From positions 118,623,434-118,687,433 of the forward strand of contig NC_088795.1 of assembly GCF_011386835.1 (NCBI RefSeq): a stretch of DNA of 64,000 bases. The letters run 5' to 3'. The position numbers were made by a program, and so were the translations under genes. Of the stretch, positions 25,101-37,100 are shown in pieces. The notes beneath the pieces were generated by a model. It did no database searches, was not told where the DNA came from, and was given only the letters and a program-made list of their open reading frames with translations. Numbering within the stretch: the stretch's first letter is position 1; every line of letters starts with the position of its first letter. Source of the stretch: Chrysemys picta bellii. Lineage: Eukaryota; Chordata; Testudines; Emydidae.

Positions 25101-28100
25101 AATGGTTGATCTAAATTGGCAACCACCCAACTTGAATCTTTTTACACTTTATCCCTTCATTCAATCTTTTGTGTCAGGCCTGCCAGTAGACAAAGGGAAA
25201 ATATTGTTTCTGCTTTCAAATCTCAATAAGGCTAATGTTCTGCTGGTCTTTCTTGCTAATATTTTAAGCCTTGCTTAGTTAGTCTCTCCAGAACGTGCCA
25301 GATGTAGGCTTTTCACCTCTGTTCTACCACTACAGAACACAGTCTAAAGATGTAATCTTAATTGTTTATTATGCCCACCATCGTTCCCATCTATTGATGT
25401 TTATAGAACATATGTGGAAATGAGATATATTGCGATATTTTTGTATGAAGTGAGGTTCAGAGTGGCCTATTGGGTTAGAACAGGATGCTGAAAATCAGAT
25501 CAGAACTGTAGTCCTGTCTTTGTGTCTGGCCCATTGTATGGCTTTTGGCAAATCACTTTCTGTGTCTCATTTTGTGTCATGTTTAAAAACAAAAACAAAA
25601 AAATCACCTTACTTCATTAAGTGTGTTGAGATAATCTGAACAGTGTTCAGACTTAGTGCTACCAAACCAGTTAGTGGTTTGCCCTTTAAAAAGCTTTCCA
25701 ATTTTGCTTTAGATAACTAAGTAACACTGCTACAGTATTTTCACTTTATCCAAGAAGTGTAATGAGGGATAGAAAAAAGTTGGCGGTGGGGACCAGGACC
25801 AGTATGGCTGCAAATTACGATTATGAAGTGGGCTCGTAGCCCACGAAAGCTTATGCTCAAATAAATTTGTTAGTCTCTAAGGTGCCACAAGTACTCCTGT
25901 TCTTTTTGCGAATACAGACTAACACGGCTGCTACTCTGAAACCTGATTAAACTAAAGCTGTCTTTATTTAAAAAATAAAAATCAGAGAGGCGTAATCTTT
26001 ACCCACGTTTTATGACTGAGATAGGTAGAGTGAGGTAAATGCCAGTTTCTTTAAACATTATGCGGTTTGTTTTCAGTCATTTCTTTGTTTGTAAGTTGAG
26101 CTCATGAGTGAAGTGCAGCGGCTGAGCATTGCCATCTGGAAAGTCATCCACTTTAGAGTTCAGCTCTCTAGGTTATAGCTAAAATAAAGAATACTTAGCC
26201 GTTAATTTAAGTGGGATAATATTTACTTGTTTTATACTAATATATGAATCGTGATCTGAAAAGATAAAGAACTGGATGATGATAGTGATTGATAATTATG
26301 ACATACTATAAAATATTAGAATTGTACCAAGTAGAGGTTGGTAGACAAAACTGTGACATGGTGGAGGAGAGTACTTATTTCATGGTGTGCTCATGTTAAA
26401 ATATAGCCAATTGAATTAAACAATTGACTTCCTGCCAGATCTTAATTGGAAAGAGTACCAGTGAGATTTAGAGGTTCTGAAATGCTGTTTGGTGTGATTT
26501 TTATTTAGCTAATTTGAAATTTTGTGTGTTGTCCTCAGACCTCCCCCTTCTTTGAAAATAATTGACATGATACAGTGCCTCATTTAGATGGCATGCTTGC
26601 TGAACCCCTCCATTTTTGCCACCCATGTTAGACAGAGGCTGAAGTCAGTTTCTTTGAGTAGATACCAGCATGTCTCTCTAAATCACTTCCTATGATTATG
26701 AAACAGTTACTCACCCTATCTTCTCATTCTGCTTATGCCTTAAATATGAAGCTTACCCAGTGTAGTAAAGTGCCTGCTGACCTTGCAAGATTGTGTGGTG
26801 CAGGTGAGGTTTTGGAATAAGCTTTGGAACTTGCAGCTCCCATGTGGCTATGGTAGAGCTGGTTGGGAATCTTTTGACAAAACAGTTTTTTGGCAGAAGT
26901 AAAACTTTTTTAGCCGGGAGCATATCATGGAGTATTGGTATCTGCTACAGACCACCAAATTATGCCAAGGAATAGTATGACAGTCTCCTTATGCACCTAT
27001 GTATAACGTGTAGGGGGGAAATGCTGTGCAGTCATGGGGGATTTCAATGAGTGACATTTGCTGGAGATCTGTTGCTGCCAATACTAAAAAATCCTTGGAA
27101 TTTCTAAATTCTATAGATGGCAGTTTCCTAACTCAAAAAATGTTGCAGCCAACCCAGGTGACTTCTTTCTGTTAGGACAAGGTCTAATAAAGAGGCATGA
27201 TCACAGAACTAAAAATTAATGTTGGATTTGGATTCACTTACTCAGCGGACGGGTCTAACAAATTTATTACGGCAAAACACTCAGCAAGTGGACAATGCAA
27301 TGGACAGTACAGCTTCAACCTCTCTTTGTTACACGAACCTCTCTGTTACACAAACTTATAAATAAGTCTTTTGTTATTTTTTCTTATACATATGTATTAG
27401 TGTCTCATTTCCATGTTAACTTTTCTCCCCTGTCGGTACTGATTTAATGTTAGTTCAAACTGGTATTACCTAGCTTTTTAGTTTATCTTTTCTTTTTCTC
27501 ACAACCATGATTACTCTACAATTTCTTATATATGCACAGTTGTTCTTATGCGTATGCTCTTTAATGTTATCAAAAGAGACTCTTAAAATTCTCATCAGAC
27601 TTCTATTAGGCCTAAATATGCCTTCCGTCCCGACACTTCCCACTATGAAGCCATAGAATCCTTCCTGGTGCTTAGCTGTACCACAGAGTCCAGGGCAGCA
27701 CCAGCTTCAGATGACACATTGTGGATTTCATGCTGGGGAACTGGAAAAATTACCTTATCCACTATTCCGGTAACCTTTCTTGGAACTAAGCAGAACAGTG
27801 GCCAGTCATAACATGTTTGTGTCCCATATTAGAAGTATCCGACCCATGAGGTTAACCAATATTTGGCTTCTCCAGCCTTTGCTGGACCTTGTTCCCCATT
27901 GCCTCAGCCATATTATGCAATTTCAGGTTTCTTCATCCTAGGTGAACCCATGTGCTGGAATGCACTCTGCAGTACATCACGACATAACCAGATGTACCAC
28001 CCCTCTTGGAACAACATGTGGAATCTGGGGCTTTCCCAACACCTCTAGCCCATCCTTAAGAGTATCTGAGGATGAGGGACATACTCCTTTAACCATGATA

Positions 28101-31100
28101 GGTTCCAGTATATCTATGATCTGAACACCATACACTCTTAATAGCTCACTTGGTGCTGCCAGTACCATAGGAATCCATGTTTTGTCTAGCTTGCATCTTT
28201 TCTCAGCATAATAGACCCTTGAGTGGCGCCTAATCTGGCACCAATCTACTCCTTTTATTTTTGTCCATTATTCCAACATCTTATTTGTTATGAACCCAGG
28301 CATTTCCCCACCTTGAATTTCCTTTAGTCCTACCTATAGTTCCTGTATTAAGAAACTGCCATGCCACAAACAGGTCATTGCCTTTGATATATTAGGATGG
28401 TTGGTGGCGGTTGTTTTTTTTTCTTTTTTTCTTTTTTCTATTTCATTGCTAGCTGTTTCCACTTTCCTAATCAGATGTCCTGTTATACTAGTTTCCTGAA
28501 CATCCTTTAAATCCTTCCCTATATACTCATTGTTTTGTTTAACTGTACTGTAACAGGTTTTGTAATTTGAACTTTCATTTTCTGATTTTCTTCCCACAAT
28601 GCTGTGGTACTCATGTGATTCCCTGCTGACATTCCCAATGCCCCACCTCCTAGTACTGTACCTATATCTCTTCTATCTCTCTTCCCCTGAGTAAGACCGA
28701 GCTGCTGTGGTAATGTTAAAATTGGTTAAATTCAATACTACAGGTATCATTTGGTACTGTACATTATTATACATAATCTAATGTTCACGATTTATTACTA
28801 GTCCATTGTCAAGTTCTGTTTCTGGCCATGGGTAATCATCTTGCTTCAATTCTGGAGCAGGAGGTATTTTTAGTCCAGTATGTTCAGGAGTGGTAGTGGT
28901 ACTCGGTCAGTCTTTAATCTCATTCAGAGAGGTGGTCAAAGTCTCAGACTACGTTCTGACATGATAGGGAGGCTCATAGGTAGTTTGGTGATCTGGTAAA
29001 GTTACTGTAATACTTCCTGTATGTTAACTGCACTCTATGAATGCTTAGGTTAGCCATTACCATTCCATTTAAAAATTCCATTCCAAGTCCCTGCTCCTGA
29101 GAGTTGCTTGTGCTGCAGGATCCTCCACCTACCTTGGCCACAGTCCAGTCTGTACCAGAACACTGTGGATTTTCCTGCATGTTTACTTGGGAACCATAAG
29201 GCTAAGGTGGCATTCTACCCCTTGTGCACTGTCACCACCTTGTTTCTCTGCTGTATCATAAATTCCATGGATCCTGATGTAGTAGGTATTATGCCTCCCA
29301 TGGTGATCAACACGTCAAAGAGAAAATAAATATTCTCGCTTCCCTCTTTTAAAATTAGTAGATTGACTTCTGTCTTGTATGATTTCATCTGCATAGCATG
29401 CAACCACCCCTTTTTATCCTTCACCTGAATGAGATACACTGATGAACTATCCTTGTCCATTATGTAGCAAGGATCCTTCCAACTGGGTTTTGGAAAGGGT
29501 TTTGTATCTGAGACGTACTGCACAAGTATGTGATCTACAACTTCATACTCCTTTCCAGAGATGTGACCATAAATCTTTTCAGTTTTCACTGGGCTTCCCC
29601 TAAATTAAGCAGCTCACATTTTATTTTTATATTTCAGCTTTGAAGACGTTTTTCACAGGTGAAAACCTTTTTTTTTTTTTTATTATTTTATTTTGGATGC
29701 CTGGGCTCTCTTAACTGCTGTATTCCATTTTGCTGCTGCTTTGATTTCTTTTCAGAGTCTTTACCAACTTAGATATCAGTAAGTTGTGACACTTAAACTG
29801 TTCTTTTTCTAGCCCTGTTTGCTGCTGCTGTTCATTTTTTTTCTATTGAACTTACCCCTCTTTCCCCCTCCCCTCCCCAGTTCTCAGAGCCAACTCCTTT
29901 CTATAAAATTCTCAACCAGTCTTCTCTAGTCTTGAGATCACAAAATTCAACCTACTTTCTAGTGTTCATAAGCTGCTTTATCAATTCCTCTATGCCCCTG
30001 GTTCTGGGACAAGGTCCTATTTCTTTAATTATGTCTAATATCTCCTCTGATGAAAATTTTTAACCTTCATCTCTGTACATGTACCACCCCAATTGTTTGG
30101 ACTGTGGATGTGAATTGTAAGTGTCATAGGGACAGCTTTAGAGTCCAGATTACTTAAGGAAGGAAAAAAGTGGAATATAAGGAGGTGGTTGTGCCCTAGA
30201 CAATACAGCACTGTCCACATTAATGATTTCTCCTTCCAAAAGTCTCACTGATTTAAGAGCGCCTGTCAGTTCTGTATTCTTCAATGGCACTGTTTCCAGC
30301 AGTGCTTGCAGAACCCCGTTCTGCTCCTTGAGAGACTCAGGTTCCAGAGCTTTCTCAATCAAAGCCTCAACTTGTACACTGTAGCACCCCGTAGCTCAGT
30401 GGCCTTGTCTCTCAGTTCTTGTCTCTCACCCTTCTGCATTTCTTTAACTTACGTTTTATTTCTTTCTGCATTCTAGTGTCAGTGCTTCATTTTGCTTCAC
30501 AAAAGCTCTGGCTGTCATTACCCAACCCTCAACAAACAACCGTTTGGTTGCCAGAAAAGTTGCTTTCAAGCATGTCAGCCACCACTTCAAACAGATTCTG
30601 CCTTTTGAGAATGTCCACCTCCTTAAGTGGACCCTTACCATGTCTGGCCAGATATTCATTTACATATCTCCCCAGTGATTCCATTGTCACTTAAACCCCA
30701 TCAATACCTTAAGTCTAGGGTTACCATACGTCCGGATTTTCCCGGACATGTCCGGCTTTTGGGAGCCGGGCCGGCGGGGAGCCGGGGGAGCCGGGCCGGC
30801 GGGGAGCCGGGCCGGGCCGCCGGCAGTGCTGGGCGGGCCGGGGGTGGTCGGCCGGGGCCGGCACCCCAGGGCCCGAGCTGACCCAGGCTGGAAACGCCGG
30901 GGGGCCAGCCTGGGCCGCGCCTCCTCCCCCCACACCCTCCTTACCTGCTTCAGGCTTCCCGCGAATCAAATATTCGCGGGAAGCAGGGGAGGGGGCGGAG
31001 ACTTTGGGGAGGGGGAGGGGTTGGGCGGGGCTGGGGCGGGGCCTTGGGCCGTGGAGTGTCCTCCATTTGGAGGCACAAAATATGGTAACCCTACTTAAGT

Positions 31101-34100
31101 CGTGGTCCCTTGGATACTGGCTGTTAGCCCAATTTGCAAACTGCCTGGTTCATTGTGATGTTGGATTGAGACTCCCTTATTCAGCAGATGGGTTTAACAA
31201 ATCTTTATTAAGGCAAACCTTTCAGCAAGTGGTAATCAATTACTTACAAGTGGAAAGCTCATCAGTACGATCTCCTCAGTCACCTCCAGTACTGGACAAT
31301 ACAGCTTCAATCTCCCTTTGTTACTCAAAATTTATAACTTTTTTTATCTTTTCTTATACATCTGTATTAGTGTCTCATTTCCATGTTAACATTACTTCCC
31401 TGTCAGTACAGGTCTAGCATTATTTCAAACCCATCTTTTCTAGCTTTCTAATGACTTTATCTATTTTTAATTCACAGATGTGATTATTCTGCAATTTCTT
31501 ACATGTGCAGTTTTACCTATGTTTACTCTGTTAAATATTATCAGAACAGTTTTAAAATTCACAGCAGGCTTCTATAAGCCAAAATATGTCTTTGCTCTCA
31601 ACAGTAGTTTAGGTACAAGTGATCATGACTTGATCACATTTATAATAAGCAAGTAGAGTAAAGTCCAGAGCAGTAATACATATACTTGGTGCTTGAATAG
31701 GGCCAATTGTACAACGCTAAAAACAATTGAGAGCCAGATCATCTAGGAGGAATAACGTAATCAGAAAAATTTGAATGATAATTGGGAATCATTTAAGAAC
31801 CTTACTAGATACCCAAAAAGCTACAATCCCTCAGTTGAGGAAGGAGGGCCATGTTGGTTAAAAAATTGGCCTGGTTTAGAGGCAAAGTGAAGGCAGCTAT
31901 TGAAAAATATATAACAAAGGAGAAGTTAATAGTAATGAGTATATATCAGGAGTTAAGAATTGTAGGAAATTGGTAAGGGAAGCCAAGAGACATTAAGAGA
32001 AATCTGTGGCCAGCAGAGTTAAGGGACAATAAAGAGGAGTTTTTAAAATATGTTAGGAACAAAAAGAATCCAGCAGTGATATTGGTCTATTACTAGATGA
32101 AAATGGTGGTAGAATTTTTGATGATAATACTGAAAAGACAGAAGTGTTCAATAAACATTTCTGTTCTGTATTTGAGGGGGGGGAAAGATTAGGTAGTCTA
32201 ATCATATGGTGATAATACTTTCTATTCCACTAGTATCTCTGAAGGATGTTAAACAGCAGCTACTGAAGTTAGACATTTTAAAATCAGCAGGTCCACTGCA
32301 TCAGGAGTTTTAAAAGAGTTGGTGGAGGAGCTTGCTCGTCCATTAATGTTGATTTTCAATAAGTTGTGGAGAACTGAGGAATTTCCAGAAGACTGGAAGA
32401 AAGCCAATGTTGTACCAATTTTTAAAAAGGGTAAATGGGCTGACCTGGGGAATTATAGGCCTGTCAGTCTAACACTGATCCCTGGCAAGCTAATGGAGCG
32501 GCTGATTTTAGGACTCAATTAATAAAGAATTAAAGGAAGAGTAACTAATGCAAATTATGCAAAATAGATCCTGCCAAACTAACTTGATTTTTTTTTTTAA
32601 ATAAGATTATGGGTTTGGTTGATATAGCTAATAGTGTTACCATGATATATACTTATCCTTCTCCAAAGATTTGACTTGGTATCACACGACATTTTGCTTA
32701 AAAAAACAAGAATGATATAAAAATAATATGGTAAACATTAAATGGATTAAAATTTGGCTAGCAGATCTCAAAATTTAATTGTAAATGGGGACTCGTCATC
32801 GAGTGGGTGTATTTCCAGTGAAGTCCTGCTGGAATCAGTTCTTGACCCTACACTATTTCAGTTTTATCAATGACTTGGAAGAAATTATAAAATAATCACT
32901 GATAAAATTTGCAGATGACACAAAAACTGGGAGAGTGGTAAATAATAAAGAGAATAGTTCACTGATTCAGAGCGATCTGGATCATTTGGTAAACTGGGCG
33001 CAAGTGAACAATATGCGTTTTAATGCAGCTAAATGTAAATGTATCCATCTAGGAACAAAGAATGTAGGCCATACTTATAGGATGGGGGACTCTATCCTGG
33101 GAAGCAGGGACTCTGAAAGAGATTTGGAAGTCATGGCGAATAATCAGCTGACCATGAGCTTCCCAGAATGATTCTGGCCAGAAAAGCTAATGCAGTCTTG
33201 GGATGCATAAATGGGAATCTTGAGTAGAAGTAGAGGTTATTTTGAAACTGGTGCGACCGCTGCTGGAATACTGTGTCCAGTTCTGGTGCACACAATTCAA
33301 GAACGATGTTGATAAATTGAAGAGGAGTCAGAGAAGATCCACAAGGACTATTAAAGGATTCGAAAATTTGTTTTAGGCTTGGTCTACACTGCTGCTTAAA
33401 TCGATGTAAGCTACGTCGCTTGGAGGTGAAAAAATCACCCCCATAAGCGACCTAGCTTACGTTGACCTAACGTGGTTTCTACACCATGCTATGTTGGTGG
33501 GAGACGCTTTCCCGCCAACTTACCTTCTGCCTCTTGGGGAGGTGGACTACTGAAGTCAATGGGAGAGCACTATCTTCACCAGACCTGCTAAATCAACACT
33601 GCTGCATCGATCGATCAAGAGGTGACTTGATTACAATCTATAAGTATCTACATGGGGAACAAATATTTGATAATGGGCTCTTCAATCTAGCAAAAAAGGG
33701 TATAACACAATCCAGTGGTTGCTAGTTGGAGCTCAACAGATTCGGACTGGAAATAAGATGTAAATTTTTAACAGTGAGGGTAATTAACCATTGGAACAGT
33801 TTATGAAGAGTTTTGGTGGATTCTTCATCACTGACGATTTTAAATTCAAGATGGAATGTTTTTTCTAAAAGATATGCTCTCAGAATTATTTTGGGGAAGC
33901 TCTGTGTCCTGTGAGCACAATGATCCCTTCTGGCCTTGGAATCTGTGAACGAATTTCTACAAAACTTTCAACAGGAAGGCTGTGTGGGTCAGATGGAGAG
34001 AGAGCCCCCAGAATAGCCAATAGCCTAGTGGTTAGGGCACTCACCTGGATTATGGGAGACAACCCAGGTTCAAGTCCCTGATACAAGTTAGGCAAAGCAA

Positions 34101-37100
34101 GGACTTGAACCTTGATGTCCCACATCCCAGGTGAGTACCCTAACCACTGGGCTATTGGCTGTTCTGGGGGTGGGCAGGTCTTTCATTTGTCATGACCAGG
34201 GCCGGCTCTGGCTTTTTTGCTGCCCCAGGCAAAAAAGCCTCCGGCCGCCCCCCAGCGCGGCAGGGGAGGGCGGCCAGAGCGCCGGGGGGAGGGCGGCGAG
34301 CCCCAGTCGGGGCTCCGCTCTCCCCGGCGGCGAGCCCCAGTCGGGGCTCCGCTCTCCCCGGCGGCCAGAGCGCCGGGGGGAGGGCGGCGAGCCCCGGTCG
34401 GGGCTCCGCTCTCCCCGGCGGCCAGAGCGCCGGGGGGAGGGCGGCGCGGGGCTCCGCTGTCCCCGGCGGCCGGAGCGCCGCGCCGCCCCCCTCCAGGTGC
34501 TGCCCCAAGCACAAGTTTGGTGGGCTGGTGCCTGGAGCCGGCCCTGGTCATGACAAATGTTGAAAGGTCTGTTTCATCCCAATGAGTAACTAGAAATTTT
34601 TTTGGAAACTCTTTCCATCCAGTTCTAGGCTACAGTTCTGGGCTGGCTAGTAAAGGTGCTTTACTTCCTGTGAATTAGTGGTAATTTTTCCAACTCTTTT
34701 TTCCCCTCCCCACCCTAATCTCTCTCACTCGTATGAATATTGAGCGTCTAAATTTTGATGCTTGATATTTGAAATCAAATTAGCGAGAATTTTTAAGATG
34801 CATCCTCACAGAGCTTTCGCAGTTCTGCCAAGCTTCAACTTTTCCAAGAAAGTAGAAGGCAGTAACTCATCATTCACAAGATAAATCAGGTCATGTGATT
34901 CCTAATAAACACAAAATGAGTTACAATCATGCAAAAATCTGATTACCTTGTTTTTGGCGGGATACGTGGACAGCATTGTTGTTTTTCTTTTTAGGAATGA
35001 AAGCTAAAAATCACTTTGATCTGGTAAACGTGGAAAAGAATGGGGAGGCAAACAGAAATGTGGGACAGGATACAAAACAATGAGTTGTTTAAAAAGAAAA
35101 AGACATTGATACTGGTGTTTCATTTACTCCAAGGATTAAAAAACTGATCTTTCAAATGCACTGAATGTGTTTTTGAAGAGTAGCTTCTCATTCCTCAGAT
35201 TCAAAACACTCTGAAAGGCCCTGTTTCTGCCCAAAAAGAACAAATTCCCTAAGGACTCAGGAACTCTTCTGGATTTTTTTTGTTCTGTTTTTTTCTTATT
35301 GGTTTTGAACAGTGACAAGATGATTATTAATACAGACAAGCCATAGTATTGTTAAATACAAATGCAGATACTTACCACATAGAATGAAAACTTTTCTAAT
35401 TGACAATTTTATCCTATATAAGTAGTTGGGATAGTGTTAACAATATGTGTTACTATTTGTAAGGGATGCCAAATAAAACTTAAGTTTTCTGAGACACATC
35501 TTGGTTAACATAATTTAATTTCATATTATCTTAAAGGATTTTTTAAATAGAAATGTTGCATCTTGAGTAACATTCCAGTGAAAATTATTAAGGTTTGAAT
35601 AATTACAGCTATAAATGTAATAACTTGCTAGAACTGCATTGCTGTTCCTATAAAACATCATGCTCTACATTTAGATGTGCTCCTTGAATTCTCCAGCCAA
35701 ATGCACTGAGGACTGAAGAAAATCACTGAGTATTGCTAATAAATCAGTTTTGTTCTTGGGTTGCTTTGTAGAAGCCATGAAAGAAGAACCTGAAGTACTC
35801 TTTGAGGATCTGTTTGAAAAGGCCAAAGCTGGAGAACCAAAAGCCCAGACGGAGGTAATTTTATACTTTTTGTCACTACTTTTTTTATACTCTTTAGAGG
35901 CCATTTATTGACTATAGATAAATAAAATAAAACGTTTGTTAGCTGTATCCGAAATCATATCTGCAGAGAGCACTGCAAACAGCTTTGAACATCTCTGAAC
36001 ACTGGCGAAACTTCATCCAGCATTGTTGTGGTTTAAAGTCAGAAAACGTTACTACACACTTCCAACTCTTGTGGAGTTCTCTTCCAAAAATGGTTCAGTT
36101 GAACCACATCCTCTGTTAGAATTTTAAATTGTTCAAAGTGAGATGATGCCAAATAGCTCCTTGGCCTGGAGAAATTTATATATTTATTTATATAGTCACA
36201 GCGCCTAAGAGCCGTAGTGCTGAATGAGGTTTGCATTTTGTTCCAATGGTGGTAAATTAAAATCAAAACAGTATCCAATAGTCATTATATGGACACTTCC
36301 CTCTTATCTCATTGTATTAGACACTGGACAAAAAACGAAATGACACTCCCTGCCCCAAGATGCTTACAATCTATAATTAACTTTCACATCTACCCCAAAG
36401 GCTGATACTGGACTGGAACCTGGGAAATCTGATATAAATTAAAAATAAAATATTTATCAGCCTTTGGGGTAGATTTGAAAGTTAATTATAGATTGTAAGC
36501 ATCTTGGGGCAGGGAGTGTCATTTGTTTTTTGTTCAGTGTCTAATACAATGAGATAAGAGGGAAGTGTCCATATAGTGACTATTGGATACTGTTTTGATT
36601 TTAATTTACCACCATTGGAACAAAATGCAAACCTCATTCAGCACTACGGCTCTTGGGCGCTGTGACTATATAAATAATGACTAATACTAGAGGAATGCTA
36701 TAAACACAGTAATTCTGAGTTGTTTCAAGGTTTGCAAATGACTCAACAGCACCAACCTTGAGCCATTTGAAAATGTACAAAGTATGTTTCCTGGTGGATT
36801 AGTAAGGGCATTCATATATACAGGGTTGAGCTCTTTCTGTAACTTTCCCCATCTATGCTGAATAAATGCATTTTTAAAAACCCTTTAGGTACTGAAACTA
36901 GCTACCATTTGGCTGTTCAATTGCCTATGAGAATTGAGTCGATCTTAGTTCTGTCCCTGAAGGTATTTGTTAGCAGTTTTACGGTTTTTCTATACTAAAA
37001 AATTGCATCGATTTCATTAGATCAGTTTAAAATTCTAAATAAACCGATACAAACACCTAATGGAGTTGCACTTAAACTAGTTTAATCCTCACTTTAAATC

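Larger units (their letters stand above)
27220..31603 (-). mobile_element. Endogenous retrovirus with two LTRs, internally deleted
   Basis: Direct repeats at 27220-27635 and 31159-31603, each starting TG and ending CA, are its LTRs. On the minus strand the 5' LTR is the right-hand one. Between them lie a gag start region (about 30694-30150, with a PPPY late-domain motif near 30190), an integrase C-terminal region (29589-29215) and a tail of unclear coding content. Most of pol is absent and the remaining frames are short, so it is a defective old copy. The integrase end with Lys-Pro-Ser-Trp suggests a gammaretrovirus-like lineage. No clear TSD was found. A hAT MITE sits inside the leader. Confidence 0.8.
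26925..33955 (+). mobile_element. CR1 LINE, endonuclease to 3' end, broken by two insertions
   Basis: Segments 26925-27219, 31604-33373 and 33614-33955 read as one CR1 on the plus strand. The first holds the part with GGGGGATTTCAATG (Gly-Asp-Phe-Asn of the endonuclease). The second opens with Ser-Asp-His-Asp-Leu (endonuclease end) and carries Asn-Tyr-Arg-Pro-Val-Ser-Leu of the reverse transcriptase at about 32449. The third is the 3' end. Frames are broken throughout. The interruptions are an endogenous retrovirus (27220-31603) and a fold-back MITE (33374-33613). Confidence 0.85.
7433..35771 (+). other. WFS1 intron 2 (28.3 kb, transposon-rich)
   Basis: This is the largest intron. Recognisable contents are listed separately: the fold-back at 7795-8400, hAT 8399-9754, fold-back 10046-10262, CR1 tails at 12755 and 14395, the TTTAAA-array copy at 14935, LTR candidate 17090, CR1 19570-20690, MIR-like SINEs at 21548, 24320 and 25465, the nested stack 26925-33955 and a hAT at 34194. 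The stretches 10400-12750, 15310-17080, 18085-19565, 20700-21450, 22280-24310, 25950-26850 and 34580-35771 show nothing I can name. Confidence 0.85.

Noticed and set aside
30627..31098. GC-rich open frames
   Set aside because: They cover a hAT MITE bounded by an 8-bp duplication.
34017..34080. tRNA gene
   Set aside because: A and B boxes are present but no acceptor-stem pairing; it is a SINE-type head in an inverted pair.
34131..34585. Four overlapping open frames of 120-140 codons
   Set aside because: Tandem GC repeat inside a hAT element gives open frames in nearly every phase.
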